Positions 43,323 to 52,617 are shown, counted from the stretch's first letter. The stretch: DNA of 64,000 nucleotides from Isoptericola halotolerans (GCF_013149785.1 NZ_JABEZU010000001.1:558001-622000); one strand, 5' to 3'. Translations and numbers: made by a program. Notes: generated by a model not told the origin, from the letters alone.

Positions 43323-44314
43323 TCGCGGCCATGACCATCACCGACCGGGTCCTCGACGGCCCTCACGGAAACCTCCCCGTCCGCCTCTACGGGCCAGAGA
43401 CCGAGGACCCGCCGGTCGCCGGCCTGGTCTGGGCGCACGGAGGCGGATTCATGCACGGCGACCTCGACATGGCCGAGGCCGACCACGTCGCCCGCACGCT
43501 TGCGCAGCGCGGCATCGTCGTCGTGAGCGTCGACTACCGCCTGTGCCCCGAGATCGACTGGTCCGACCCGGAGGCGTCGATCGCCGCCGGAGGCGTGCGG
43601 TTCCCCGTCGCGCACGACGAGCTCGTCTTCGTGTTCCGCTGGTCCGTCGCCGCCGGGCTCGGCGCACCGGCCGGCACCTGGTCGCTGGGCGGTGCCAGCG
43701 CGGGCGGCAACCTCGCGGCAGGTGCGTCGCTGCGCCTGCGCGACGACGCCGTCCGCGAGCACCCGGAGGCGTACGGCAGGACCGCGGTCACGCCGTCGGG
43801 CACCCCCGTGGCGGACGCACCGACGTCGGGCACGGTGCAGGTGACGCCGCGCAGCGTGCTGCTCGCCTACCCGGTCGCGCACGAGCGGCTCCCGGAGCCG
43901 ACGGCGGAGCTCGCCGCGAAGATCGCGGGCCTGCCCGCGGACCGCAACTTCCCGCCCGAGGTCGTGCGCGTGATGAACGCCAACTACCTGGGGCACCGCG
44001 AGGGATCGCACTCGCCGTACGCGTTCCCCGGCGGGAGCGACCTGAGCGGGCTGCCGCCGACTCTGGTCGTCAACTCGGATCACGACGCGCTGCGGTCGTC
44101 GGGTGAGGCGTACGCCGCCGAGCTCGCCGCCGCCGGCACCGACGTGCTGGTCGCCCGCGAGGACGGCACCCTGCACGGCCACCTCAACGACCCCGAGCAC
44201 CCCGGCTGCGCCCGCAGCCTCGACCGCATGACCACCTGGCTGACCAGCCCGCTCGTGGGCACCACCCACGAGCCGCTGCTCGCCGTCCTGGACGAACCAC
44301 TACGGAGCAACTGA
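43319..44314 (+). CDS. Alpha/beta hydrolase, HSL-type acetyl esterase in the rha operon
   Basis: 331 residues with the hormone-sensitive-lipase signature: oxyanion motif HGGGF (40-44), nucleophile Ser127 in GGASAGG, acid in NSDHDALRSSG, and a C-terminal histidine in LHGHLN. No signal peptide, so it acts inside the cell. Overlaps rhaI by four bases and rhaEW by one, so it is a fixed part of the operon. An attractive role is removal of acetyl groups from acetylated rhamnose or galacturonate that enters with pectin fragments (inference). Start could also be the ATG at 43331. Confidence 0.85.
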   Translation: MIAAMTITDRVLDGPHGNLPVRLYGPETEDPPVAGLVWAHGGGFMHGDLDMAEADHVARTLAQRGIVVVSVDYRLCPEIDWSDPEASIAAGGVRFPVAHDELVFVFRWSVAAGLGAPAGTWSLGGASAGGNLAAGASLRLRDDAVREHPEAYGRTAVTPSGTPVADAPTSGTVQVTPRSVLLAYPVAHERLPEPTAELAAKIAGLPADRNFPPEVVRVMNANYLGHREGSHSPYAFPGGSDLSGLPPTLVVNSDHDALRSSGEAYAAELAAAGTDVLVAREDGTLHGHLNDPEHPGCARSLDRMTTWLTSPLVGTTHEPLLAVLDEPLRSN

Positions 44315-46368
44315 TGACGAACGACACCGTCGCCTCCCTCGTCGAGCGGTCCAACCGCCTGGGCGCCGACCCGAAGAACACCAACTACGCCGGGGGCAAC
44401 ACCTCCGCCAAGGGCGTGGCGACCGACCCCGTGACGGGGCAGGACGTCGAGCTGCTGTGGGTCAAGGGCTCCGGCGGGGACCTCGGTACCCTCACCGAGA
44501 AGGGCCTCGCGGTGCTGCGCCTCGACCGCATGCGGGCCCTGGTGGACGTCTACCCGGGCCTCGAGCGCGAGGACGAGATGGTCGCGGCGTTCGACTACTG
44601 CCTGCACGGCAAGGGTGGCGCGGCGCCGAGCATCGACACCGCCATGCACGGGCTGGTCGACGCCGCGCACGTGGACCACCTGCACCCCGACTCCGGCATC
44701 GCGATCGCCACGGCGGCGGACGGCCCGGAGCTCACGCAGAAGATCTTCGGCGGCAAGGTCGTGTGGGTGCCGTGGCGCCGTCCCGGGTTCCAGCTCGGGC
44801 TCGACATCGCGAAGATCAAGGCGGAGCACCCCGACGCGATCGGCACCGTCCTGGGCGGGCACGGCATCACCGCGTGGGGCGACACGGCCGAGGAGGCCGA
44901 GGCGAACTCCCTGTGGATCATCGACACCGCGGCGGCCTACATCGCCGAGCACGGCCAGGAGGAGCCGTTCGGGCCTGCCCTCGACGGCTACGGAGCCCTG
45001 CCCGCGGACGAGCGCCGTGCCAAGGCCGCCGCGCTCGCCCCCCACCTGCGCGCGATCGCCTCCCAGGACAAGCCGCAGGTCGGGCACTTCACCGACTCCG
45101 ACGTCGTCCTGGACTTCCTCGCCTCCGCGCGGCACGCGGAGCTGGCCGCGCTGGGCACGTCCTGCCCGGACCACTTCCTGCGCACCAAGGTCAAGCCGCT
45201 GGTCGTCGACCTGCCGGGCACGGCGAGCGTCGAGGAGATCGTCGAGCGCCTCCCCGCGCTGCACGAGGCCTACCGCGCCGACTACACCGCCTACTACGAG
45301 CGCGGCGCCGCCGAGGCGCGGGCGAAGGGCGAGGAGCCGCCGGCCATCCGCGGCGCGGACCCGCTGATCGTCCTCGTCCCGGGCGTCGGGATGTTCTCCT
45401 ACGGCGGCGACAAGCAGACCGCGCGCGTGGCCGGCGAGTTCTACGTCAACGCCATCAACGTCATGCGCGGCGCGGAGGCCCTGTCCACCTACGCCCCGAT
45501 CGACGAGTCCGAGAAGTTCCGCATCGAGTACTGGGCGCTGGAGGAGGCCAAGCTGCAGCGCAAGCCGAAGCCGAAGCCCCTGGCCACCCGCGTCGCGTTC
45601 GTCACGGGCGCGGCGTCGGGCATCGGCAGGGCCATCGCCGAGCGCCTGGCCGCCGAGGGCGCCTGCGTCGTCGTCGCGGACCTGGACCTGGAGAAGGCCC
45701 GCGCGGTCGCAGCCGAGATCGGGAACGCCGACGTCGCGATCGGCGTCGCGGCGAACGTGGCCGACGAGGCCGCGGTGCAAGCCGCCCTGAACGAGGCCGT
45801 GCTGGCGTTCGGCGGCGTCGACATCGTGGTGAACAACGCCGGGCTGTCCCTGAGCAAGTCGCTGTTCGAGACCACCGAGGCCGACTGGGACCTGCAGCAC
45901 GACGTCATGGCCAAGGGCTCGTTCCTCGTCGCGAAGAACGCCGCGCGCATCCTCGTGGACCAGAAGCTCGGGGGCGACGTCATCTACATCTCGTCGAAGA
46001 ACTCGGTGTTCGCCGGACCGAACAACATCGCGTACTCCGCCACCAAGGCCGACCAGGCCCACCAGGTGCGGCTGCTGGCCGCCGAGCTCGGCGAGCACGG
46101 CATCAAGGTGAACGGCATCAACCCCGACGGCGTCGTGCGCGGTTCCGGGATCTTCGCCTCCGGCTGGGGCGCCAACCGCGCCAAGACCTACGGCATCGAC
46201 GAGCAGGACCTGGGCGCCTTCTACGCCCAGCGCACCCTGCTCAAGCGTGAGGTGCTGCCGGAGAACATCGCCAACGCGGCGTTCGCCCTGTGCACGGCCG
46301 ACTTCTCGCACACCACCGGTCTGCACGTGCCCGTCGACGCGGGTGTGGCGCAGGCGTTCCTGCGATGA
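44314..46368 (+). CDS. rhaEW: Bifunctional rhamnulose-1-phosphate aldolase / lactaldehyde dehydrogenase
   Basis: 684 residues. N-terminal class II aldolase domain (about 1-415) with metal-binding HLHPDSG and GGHGITAWG; C-terminal SDR domain (about 425-684) with TGAASGIGR, NNAGLS and the YSATK catalytic pair. The aldolase splits L-rhamnulose 1-phosphate into dihydroxyacetone phosphate and L-lactaldehyde, and the SDR part oxidises or reduces lactaldehyde. The fused form is the RhaEW type known from Bacillus and actinobacteria. Start overlaps the esterase stop (TGATG). Confidence 0.94.
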   Translation: MTNDTVASLVERSNRLGADPKNTNYAGGNTSAKGVATDPVTGQDVELLWVKGSGGDLGTLTEKGLAVLRLDRMRALVDVYPGLEREDEMVAAFDYCLHGKGGAAPSIDTAMHGLVDAAHVDHLHPDSGIAIATAADGPELTQKIFGGKVVWVPWRRPGFQLGLDIAKIKAEHPDAIGTVLGGHGITAWGDTAEEAEANSLWIIDTAAAYIAEHGQEEPFGPALDGYGALPADERRAKAAALAPHLRAIASQDKPQVGHFTDSDVVLDFLASARHAELAALGTSCPDHFLRTKVKPLVVDLPGTASVEEIVERLPALHEAYRADYTAYYERGAAEARAKGEEPPAIRGADPLIVLVPGVGMFSYGGDKQTARVAGEFYVNAINVMRGAEALSTYAPIDESEKFRIEYWALEEAKLQRKPKPKPLATRVAFVTGAASGIGRAIAERLAAEGACVVVADLDLEKARAVAAEIGNADVAIGVAANVADEAAVQAALNEAVLAFGGVDIVVNNAGLSLSKSLFETTEADWDLQHDVMAKGSFLVAKNAARILVDQKLGGDVIYISSKNSVFAGPNNIAYSATKADQAHQVRLLAAELGEHGIKVNGINPDGVVRGSGIFASGWGANRAKTYGIDEQDLGAFYAQRTLLKREVLPENIANAAFALCTADFSHTTGLHVPVDAGVAQAFLR

Positions 46369-47831
46369 GCGGCTTCGTCGCGGTCGACCTCGGGGCCACC
46401 AGCGGGCGGGTGATGCTCGGCGTGGTCGCCGGCGAGGCCGGTGGCGAACGCGTCGACCTCACCGAGGTGGCGCGGTTCGGCAACGGGCCGCTCGAGGTGC
46501 CGGCCGGCGCGACGACGGCGCTGCACTGGGACGTGCTGCACCTGTGGCGGGGGATCCTCGACGGCCTGCGCGCCGCCGGGGCCCTCGCCCGGGAGCAGGG
46601 AGTGGAGATCGCCGGGATCGGGATCGACTCCTGGGCCGTGGACCACGGGCTCTTCGCGGCCGACGGCTCCCTGCTGGGGAACCCGCGCCACCACCGCGAC
46701 CCCCGGCTCGCCGGGGTCGCGGAGGAGGTGCTCGGCAGGCTCGGTCCGGGTGAGCACTACGCGGTCAACGGGTTGCAGACGTTGCCCTTCAACACGGAGT
46801 TCCAGCTCGTGGCCGCCCGCCACGACGCGGTGTGGCCGTTGACGGAGTCGATCCGGCTGATCCCGGACCTGCTCGGCTCCTGGCTCACCGGAGTCACCGT
46901 CGCGGAGGTCACCAACGCCTCGACCACCGGGCTGCTGGACGCGACCACGCGCCGGTGGTCGCAGCCTGTCCTGGACGCCCTGGCGCGCGAGTACCCCGAG
47001 CTCGGTGACGTGCGCGCCCGGCTGGCCGACGTCGTCGAGCCGGGGACCGTGGTCGGCCACCTCACCGACGCCGTGCAGACCGCCACCGGGCTCGGGGCGG
47101 TGCCGGTCGTCGCGGTGGGGTCGCACGACACGGCCTCGGCCGTCGTGGGTGTCCCCGCCGCGGACGAGCGGTTCGCCTACGTGTCCTCGGGGACGTGGTC
47201 GCTGGTCGGTGTCGAGCTCGACGCCCCGGTGCTGACCGAGGAGAGCCGCCGCGCGAACGTCACGAACGAGCTCGGCGTCGACGGCACGGTGCGGTACCTG
47301 AAGAACGTCATGGGGCTGTGGGTGCTCTCCGAGACGCTGCGGACCTGGCGCGAGGCCGGCACCGAGGTCTCGCTCGCCGACGCGCTGGCCGCGGCCGAGG
47401 CGGCGGAGCCGGGCCGCACCGTCGTCGACGTCGACGCTGCGGAGTTCCTGCCACCCGGCGACATGCCTGCGCGCCTCGCGGCCGCGGCACGGGCGGCCGG
47501 GCAACCGGTGCCCGACGGCGTCGGGCAGGTCGTGCGGTGCATCCTCGACTCGCTCGCCGACGCCTACCGCCGGGTGCTGGCGGAGGTCACGCGCCTGTCC
47601 GGGCGCGAGGTCGACGTGCTGCACGTCGTGGGCGGCGGGTCGCAGAACGAGCTCCTGTGCCGCCTCACGGCGCAGGCGACGGGGCTGCCCGTCGTCGCCG
47701 GGCCCGTGGAGGGCGCGGCGCTCGGCAACGTCGTCGTCCAGGCGCGGGCCGCCGGGACGCTCGCGGGTGACCTGACCGCGCTGCGCGCCGTCGTGCGGCG
47801 TTCCTCCCACCTGCGCCGCTACGACCCCTGA
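46365..47831 (+). CDS. rhaB: Rhamnulokinase
   Basis: 488 residues of the FGGY kinase family: AVDLGATSGRVMLG at the N terminus (phosphate loop), GIGIDSWAVDHGL, YVSSGTWSLVGVEL (phosphate 2) and VVGGGSQNELLC (adenosine). Phosphorylates L-rhamnulose at O-1. ATG 46365 overlaps the rhaEW stop. It closes the operon rhaM-rhaI-esterase-rhaEW-rhaB, which lacks a rhamnose-specific transporter; the importers to the left may serve. Confidence 0.95.
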   Translation: MSGFVAVDLGATSGRVMLGVVAGEAGGERVDLTEVARFGNGPLEVPAGATTALHWDVLHLWRGILDGLRAAGALAREQGVEIAGIGIDSWAVDHGLFAADGSLLGNPRHHRDPRLAGVAEEVLGRLGPGEHYAVNGLQTLPFNTEFQLVAARHDAVWPLTESIRLIPDLLGSWLTGVTVAEVTNASTTGLLDATTRRWSQPVLDALAREYPELGDVRARLADVVEPGTVVGHLTDAVQTATGLGAVPVVAVGSHDTASAVVGVPAADERFAYVSSGTWSLVGVELDAPVLTEESRRANVTNELGVDGTVRYLKNVMGLWVLSETLRTWREAGTEVSLADALAAAEAAEPGRTVVDVDAAEFLPPGDMPARLAAAARAAGQPVPDGVGQVVRCILDSLADAYRRVLAEVTRLSGREVDVLHVVGGGSQNELLCRLTAQATGLPVVAGPVEGAALGNVVVQARAAGTLAGDLTALRAVVRRSSHLRRYDP

Positions 47832-47837
47832 CCCGCG

Positions 47838-47851
47838 CGTGAGCGCTCACA
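47838..47851. promoter_or_regulatory. GTGAGCGCTCAC palindrome at the end of rhaB
   Basis: CGTGAGCGCTCACA matches the 28842-28859 palindrome over 13 of 14 bases, but lies just after the rhaB stop and overlaps the 3' end of the opposite gene. It may be a chance match or a short stem ending transcription. Confidence 0.3.
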
Positions 47852-48296
47852 CGGCGTCGTCAGAAGGAGCGACGACGAACCGCGCCCAGACGTGCTTGGC
47901 GCCGTCGGGGGTCCGGTACCAGCCGACGTCGTCGGCGACCTTCAGGGTGAGCTGGAGGCCGAACCCGCCCGCGCCGAGCGCGCGGTCGAACGTGAGCACA
48001 GGAGGGTCGTCGGGCGCCCGGTCCCGCACCGAGATGGTGACGGCGGCGCCGTCACGGACCACGTCCAGGCGGGCCGGGCCGCCGGCGTGCTCCAGCGCGT
48101 TGGCGGTCAGCTCGCTGGCGATCAGGATGATGTTCTGCGACGAGGCCCGGGTGAGCCCCGGTGCCACCCCCGGCGGGTCGCACGCGCAGAGGGCGTCCTC
48201 CAGGCGCGAGCGCACCGCGGCCAGCTCGTCGACGTGCGCGACGGTCCAGCTGTCGATGAGGGTGGCGGCGATCGAGGTGACGGCGTCCTCGGTCAT
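47847..48296 (-). CDS. RsbW-like serine kinase / anti-sigma-type ATP-binding protein
   Basis: 149 residues, a lone HATPase_c_2 (GHKL) domain: N box ELTANALEHA near 69, G1-like DRAPDDPP and G2 GAGGFGLQLTLKVAD. Such single-domain kinases bind sigma factors or anti-sigma antagonists (RsbW/SpoIIAB style). No partner antagonist or sigma gene is adjacent, so it is an orphan. It is convergent with rhaB (15 bp between ends). Confidence 0.85.
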   Translation of the reverse strand: MTEDAVTSIAATLIDSWTVAHVDELAAVRSRLEDALCACDPPGVAPGLTRASSQNIILIASELTANALEHAGGPARLDVVRDGAAVTISVRDRAPDDPPVLTFDRALGAGGFGLQLTLKVADDVGWYRTPDGAKHVWARFVVAPSDDAV

Positions 48297-48384
48297 GACG
48301 TCGCCGTCGTCGTGCCGTCTGGGGTGAGCATCGCTACTCCTCGTCGTGGGCCGCCTCGGCCCCGGTCCGCGACGACACTACCTC

Positions 48385-48412
48385 CGTCCCGACGGGACTG
48401 CCCGTCGTGACG
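48385..48412 (-). terminator. Terminator after the orphan ABC ATPase
   Basis: CGTCCCGACGGG (48385-48396) pairs with 48401-48412 around ACTG with one mismatch, 20 bp downstream of the ATPase stop on the minus strand. Confidence 0.6.
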
Positions 48413-48431
48413 GGGCGGTGTGACGAACGGA

Positions 48432-49217
48432 TCAGAGGAAGCGTTGGACCGCCTGCGGAGCCGCCTCGGCGAGCTCGCGGACGGACGGGTGCGTCGACTC
48501 GGCGAGCACCGTCGACAGGGGGCCGGAGGCCACGAACGTGCCCTCCGCCAGCACGTGCACCGTGGGGCAGAGCCGCTCGACGAGCTCGAGGTCGTGGGTG
48601 ACCAGCAGCACCGCGGTGCCCAGCGACGCCGCGGCGTCACCCAGGCGGCGGACGACCTCGCCGCGCATGGCGGGGTCGACGGCGGTGAGCGGCTCGTCCA
48701 GGAGCAGGGCGTCCGGCCGGGTCGCCAGCGCCATCGCGAGTGCGACCCGCTGCTTCTCCCCGCCCGAGAGGGTGCCGACCTGGCGGGGGGCGAAACGCGG
48801 TTCGAGCGCGACGTCCTCGAGCAGCTCCTCCACCGTGCTGCCGCTGGGGCGGCCTGCCTTGCGGGCGTCGGAGAGAGCCTTGGCGACGACACGGTCGACG
48901 GTGGTCCGCGGTTCGACGCCGCCGATCCCCTCCTGCGCGACCCGGCGGACCTGGGTGCGGAACGCCTTCTTGTCCCGCAGCCCGATCCGGGTGACGGTGC
49001 GCCCGTTCCAGGTGACGCGACCGGCGGTGGGCTTCACGGCACCGGTCAGCGCCCGCACGATGGTGGACTTGCCCGCGCCGGAGGGGCCGATGATCCCCAC
49101 GGGGGCGTCACCGGTGGCCAGGGCGAGATCGATGCCGTGCACGACGTCGGCGCCGCCGTAGCCGGCAGCCAGGCCGTCGGCGCGGAGGATCGGGGTGGTG
49201 TCGGCGTGCGTGCTCAT
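48432..49217 (-). CDS. Orphan ABC transporter ATP-binding protein (DppF/NikE-like)
   Basis: 261 residues with all ABC motifs: Walker A GPSGAGKST near 46, signature LSGGEKQRV near 151, Walker B ALLLDEPLTAVDP and the H-loop THD. Its ending and RPxLLLDEP spacing resemble the peptide/nickel ATPases, here without permease or binding-protein genes beside it. It lacks the C-terminal TOBE-type regulatory domain of MsiK/MalK, so it is unlikely to drive the two sugar importers of this window. Confidence 0.82.
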   Translation of the reverse strand: MSTHADTTPILRADGLAAGYGGADVVHGIDLALATGDAPVGIIGPSGAGKSTIVRALTGAVKPTAGRVTWNGRTVTRIGLRDKKAFRTQVRRVAQEGIGGVEPRTTVDRVVAKALSDARKAGRPSGSTVEELLEDVALEPRFAPRQVGTLSGGEKQRVALAMALATRPDALLLDEPLTAVDPAMRGEVVRRLGDAAASLGTAVLLVTHDLELVERLCPTVHVLAEGTFVASGPLSTVLAESTHPSVRELAEAAPQAVQRFL

Positions 49218-49244
49218 GAGGAACCTCGGTGCTGTGGACGAGTG

Positions 49245-49279
49245 GTGGCCCGCCGACGGAAAGGGTGTCGGCGGGCCAC
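49245..49279 (-). terminator. Terminator of the Gfo/DUF993/isomerase operon
   Basis: GTGGCCCGCCGAC (49245-49257) pairs perfectly with 49267-49279, 41 bp downstream of the operon's last stop codon. Confidence 0.75.
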
Positions 49280-49319
49280 ACCGTATGACGAACGGCGCCC
49301 GGGGCGAGTTCCCCCGCGC

Positions 49320-50189
49320 TCAGAGGTGCGGCAGGACGTGCTGCGCGAACCGTGCGCCCACGGTCGCGGCGGTCTCGGCGGGAGGTGCCGCCCAGATCTC
49401 CTCGTTGAAGATCTCCGTCTCCACGTCCCCGGTGTACCCGGCCTCGGCGACCCACCGCGAGACGGTGGCGAAGTCGATGTAGCCGTCGCCGACGTGACCG
49501 CGAGAGTTCAGCGCGGCGGGCGCGAACGGCAGGTTCCAGTCGCACACCTGGTAGCCGGCGATCCGGCCCTCGCGGCCGGCCCGCTGGATCGCCGCCTCCA
49601 GCGCCGGGTCCCACCACACGTGGTACGTGTCCACGACGACGCCCACGGTGCGGGCGTCGAACGGCGCGGCGAGGTCGAGCGCCTGGCCGAGCGTGGACAC
49701 GACCGCGCGGTCGGCCGCGAACATCGGGTGCAGCGGTTCGAGGACGATCCGCACGCCGTGCTTCTCGGCGACCGGTGCGAGGTCGGCCAGCCGGTCCGCG
49801 ACCCGACGGCGCGTGGCCACCAGGTCCCGGTCCGTGCCGGGCGACGGGGGAGCCTCGGGCGCGGAGCCCGGCAGGCCGCCGACGACGAACACGAGCTCGG
49901 ACGTACCGACCTCGGCCGCCTCGATGAGCGCCCGCTCGTTGTCGGCCACCGCCTCCCGGATGCCCTCGGCGGACGTCGCGGTGAGGAAGCCGCCGCGGCA
50001 CAGGGACGACACGCGCAGCCCGGCGTCCTCGACGATCTTGCGGGCGGTCCCGGCCCCGGACTCCTGCACCTGGTGGCGCCAGAGCCCGACAGCACCCATC
50101 CCGGCGGAGGCCGCCGCCTCGACGGCCTCCGTCAGGGTGGCGTGCTTGACCGTCGCGGTGTTGAGCGAGCAGCGGGACAGGTCGCTCAT
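49320..50189 (-). CDS. Sugar phosphate isomerase/epimerase (AP endonuclease-2 fold)
   Basis: 289 residues, TIM barrel of the xylose-isomerase-like/IolE/Hyi superfamily: metal-binding glutamate in VLEPLHPMF, DTYHVWWDP, and a late glutamate in VETEIFNEEIW. No signal peptide. Third gene of an operon, its ATG overlapping the DUF993 stop (ATGA). Substrate unknown; it should isomerise, epimerise or dehydrate a (keto-)sugar made by the upstream oxidoreductase (inference). Confidence 0.82.
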   Translation of the reverse strand: MSDLSRCSLNTATVKHATLTEAVEAAASAGMGAVGLWRHQVQESGAGTARKIVEDAGLRVSSLCRGGFLTATSAEGIREAVADNERALIEAAEVGTSELVFVVGGLPGSAPEAPPSPGTDRDLVATRRRVADRLADLAPVAEKHGVRIVLEPLHPMFAADRAVVSTLGQALDLAAPFDARTVGVVVDTYHVWWDPALEAAIQRAGREGRIAGYQVCDWNLPFAPAALNSRGHVGDGYIDFATVSRWVAEAGYTGDVETEIFNEEIWAAPPAETAATVGARFAQHVLPHL

Positions 50190-51454
50190 GAGTCCGCCCC
50201 GTTCACGGTCAGCAGTGCCTGCAGGCGGGCCGCGGCGGTGTCGGGCGCGAGCAGCATCCCGCAGTCGTCGGCGAGGCGGGCGAGCTCGACGAGGTGCGCC
50301 ACCGAGCGCCCGGAGTGCAGCCCGCCCACGAGCTGGAAGCCGGGCTGGAACCCGTTCAGCCAGGACAGGAACGCCACACCCGTCTTGTAGTAGTAGGTCG
50401 GCGCCGCGAAGATGTGCCGGCCCAGCTTCTCGGTCGAGGCGAGGATCGCGTGACCTCGTGCTGCCGCCCCCTGCTCACCGTCGAGCGCGGCGTCGAACGC
50501 CTGCAGCGCCGTCGACGCCGCGGGGTAGACCGCCGCGAAGATCCCGAGCAGGGCGTCGGAGTACCCCTGCTCGTCACCGGCGATGAGCTCCGGGTAGTTG
50601 AAGTCGTCGCCGGTGTAGAGCCGCACGGGTGATCCCTCGAGCGCGGCCAGCGCCCGGCGCAGGCCGATCTCGTGCTGGGCGTCCAGCAGCGACACCTTGA
50701 CGCCGTCGACCTTGTCCTGGTGGGCCGTGATGAGGTCCAGGAACGTGGCGGTCGCCGTGTCCACCGAGTCCGAGCCCCAGTACCCGGCCAGGGCCGGGTC
50801 GAACATGGTCCCCAGCCAGTGCAGGATCACCGGGCTGTCGGCCTCGGCGAGGACGGCGTCGTAGACGCGGGCGTAGTCCTCGGCCGAGCGGGCGACCTTC
50901 GCCAGGGCGCGCGAGGCCATGACGATGACGCGGGCGCCGGACTCCTGGACCACGCGCACCTGCTCGCGGTAGGCGTCGACGACGGCGGCGAGACCCTCCT
51001 CACCCGGCTGGACGGCGGCCGGGTCGAGCTGGTCGGTGCCCGCCCCGCAGGCGATCGAACCGCCCACGGAGGCGGCCTCGGCGGCCGAGCGACGGACGAG
51101 CTCCTGCGTGGCGGCCCAGTCGAGCCCCATGCCGCGCTGGGCGGTGTCCATGGCGTCGGCGACGCCCAGACCGTGCGACCAGATGCTGTGCCGGTAGGCG
51201 AGGGTCGAGTCCCAGTCGACGACGGCGGGCGCGCCGGGCACGTTCTCGGCCCCGACCTGGGGCACGACGTGCGCCGCGGCGAAGGCGACCCGGGACCGCA
51301 GCGGCCCGTCCGGCCTCCGCCACGGGCCGGGCGCGTTGAGCTCGCGCACCTCGGTGCCGACGAGCCGGCCGCCGTCGTCGAACCGCGGCAGGCGGACGGT
51401 GACGCCGGACCCGGTGAGCGTCGGTGCCCCGGGAGGGGCGGTCACGGCGCTCAC
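50186..51454 (-). CDS. DUF993 protein (dihydrodipicolinate-synthase-like barrel)
   Basis: 422 residues. The family is a TIM-barrel related to class I aldolases; conserved blocks include VDWDSTLAYRHSIWSHGLGVADAMDTAQRG, GAGTDQL, LHWLGTMFDP, DGVKVSLLD with a candidate Schiff-base lysine, and LYTGDDFNYPELI. GTG 51454 overlaps the upstream Gfo stop (GTGA) and sets the start. The reaction is not known to me; an aldol cleavage of a sugar acid would fit the fold and operon. Confidence 0.8.
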   Translation of the reverse strand: MSAVTAPPGAPTLTGSGVTVRLPRFDDGGRLVGTEVRELNAPGPWRRPDGPLRSRVAFAAAHVVPQVGAENVPGAPAVVDWDSTLAYRHSIWSHGLGVADAMDTAQRGMGLDWAATQELVRRSAAEAASVGGSIACGAGTDQLDPAAVQPGEEGLAAVVDAYREQVRVVQESGARVIVMASRALAKVARSAEDYARVYDAVLAEADSPVILHWLGTMFDPALAGYWGSDSVDTATATFLDLITAHQDKVDGVKVSLLDAQHEIGLRRALAALEGSPVRLYTGDDFNYPELIAGDEQGYSDALLGIFAAVYPAASTALQAFDAALDGEQGAAARGHAILASTEKLGRHIFAAPTYYYKTGVAFLSWLNGFQPGFQLVGGLHSGRSVAHLVELARLADDCGMLLAPDTAAARLQALLTVNGADS

Positions 51455-52617
51455 AGCGAGATCTCCGGCACGTCGAGACGGCGACCCTCGGCGGACGAGC
51501 GCAGGCCGAGCTCGGCGAGCTGCACACCCCGCGCGGCGGACAGCAGGTCGAAGCGGTGCTCGCGCCCGGCGACGACGTCGCGCAGGAACTCCTCCCACTG
51601 CGCCTTGAAGCCGTTCTCGACCTCGGCGTTGGCGGGGACGTCGGCCCACTGCTCGCGGAACTTCTCGGTGGTGGGCAGGTCGGGGTTCCAGACCGGCTTG
51701 GGGGTGTGGGCGCGCTGCTGGGCGACGCAGGAGAAGAGCCCGGCGACGGCGGAGCCGTGGGTGCCGTCGACCTGGAACTCGACGAGCTCGTCGCGGTGGA
51801 CGCGCACCGCCCAGGAGGAGTTGATCTGCGCCACGACGGGGTCGCCGCCGGGCGTCTCGATCTCGAAGATGCCGTACGCGGCGTCGTCGGCGGTGGCGTC
51901 GTAGGGCTTGCCCTGCTCGTCCCAGCGGGTGGGGATGTGCGTGACGGTCTGGGCGTTGACGGTCTTGACCGAACCGAGGATGCCCTCGAGGACGTAGTTC
52001 CAGTGGCAGAACATGTCGGTGGTCATGCCACCGCCGTCCTCCTTGCGGTAGTTCCACGAGGGCCGCTGGGCGGGCTGGTGCTCGCCCTCGAAGACCCAGT
52101 AGCCGAACTCGCCGCGCAGGGACAGGATGCGGCCGAAGAAGCCCTCGTCGACGAGCCGGCGCAGCTTGACCAGGCCGGGCAGGTAGAGCTTGTCGTGGAC
52201 GACGCCGGCGGTCACGCCGGTCTCGTCGCGCAGCTGGGCGAGCTCGATCGCCTCGGCGAGGGTCTCCGCGGTGGGCTTCTCGGTGTAGATGTGCTTGCCG
52301 GCCTTCATGGCCTTGGCGAGGGTGGCGGGGCGCAGGTTGGTCATCGCGGCGTCGAACACGATGTCGGTGTCGTCGGCGTGGACGAGGCCGTCGAGGTCGG
52401 TCGTGTACTCGGTGATGTCGTGCTGCTTCGCGAGGTCGGCGAGCTTGGACTCGTTGCGGCCCACGAGGATCGGCTCGACCTGGACGCGGGAGCCGTCGGG
52501 GAGCGTGACGCCGCCCTGCTCGCGGATCGGCAGGATCGAGCGCAGGAGGTGCTGGCGGTAGCCCATGCGGCCGGTCACGCCGTTCATGGCGATGCGCAGG
52601 GTGCGGGTGGTGCTCAC
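51451..52617 (-). CDS. Gfo/Idh/MocA-family oxidoreductase
   Basis: 388 residues: N-terminal Rossmann fold (RIAMNGVTGRMGYRQHL, an unusual nucleotide loop), family motif YTEKPTAET near 113, then a long substrate domain with KEDGGGMTTDMFCHW providing the catalytic histidine. First gene of the three-gene operon, facing the LacI gene at 52791 across a 173-bp gap with a GGAATGCGCTTTCC box. Probably oxidises a free sugar or glycoside with NAD(P). Confidence 0.88.
   Translation of the reverse strand: MSTTRTLRIAMNGVTGRMGYRQHLLRSILPIREQGGVTLPDGSRVQVEPILVGRNESKLADLAKQHDITEYTTDLDGLVHADDTDIVFDAAMTNLRPATLAKAMKAGKHIYTEKPTAETLAEAIELAQLRDETGVTAGVVHDKLYLPGLVKLRRLVDEGFFGRILSLRGEFGYWVFEGEHQPAQRPSWNYRKEDGGGMTTDMFCHWNYVLEGILGSVKTVNAQTVTHIPTRWDEQGKPYDATADDAAYGIFEIETPGGDPVVAQINSSWAVRVHRDELVEFQVDGTHGSAVAGLFSCVAQQRAHTPKPVWNPDLPTTEKFREQWADVPANAEVENGFKAQWEEFLRDVVAGREHRFDLLSAARGVQLAELGLRSSAEGRRLDVPEISL

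Noticed and set aside
47838-47851. Functional operator at the end of rhaB
   Set aside because: Although similar to the 28842 palindrome, it is not upstream of any start codon; kept only as a low-confidence feature.
48432-49217. The orphan ABC ATPase as MsiK for the sugar importers
   Set aside because: Length of 261 residues leaves no room for the C-terminal regulatory domain of MalK/MsiK, and its motifs fit the peptide/nickel type.
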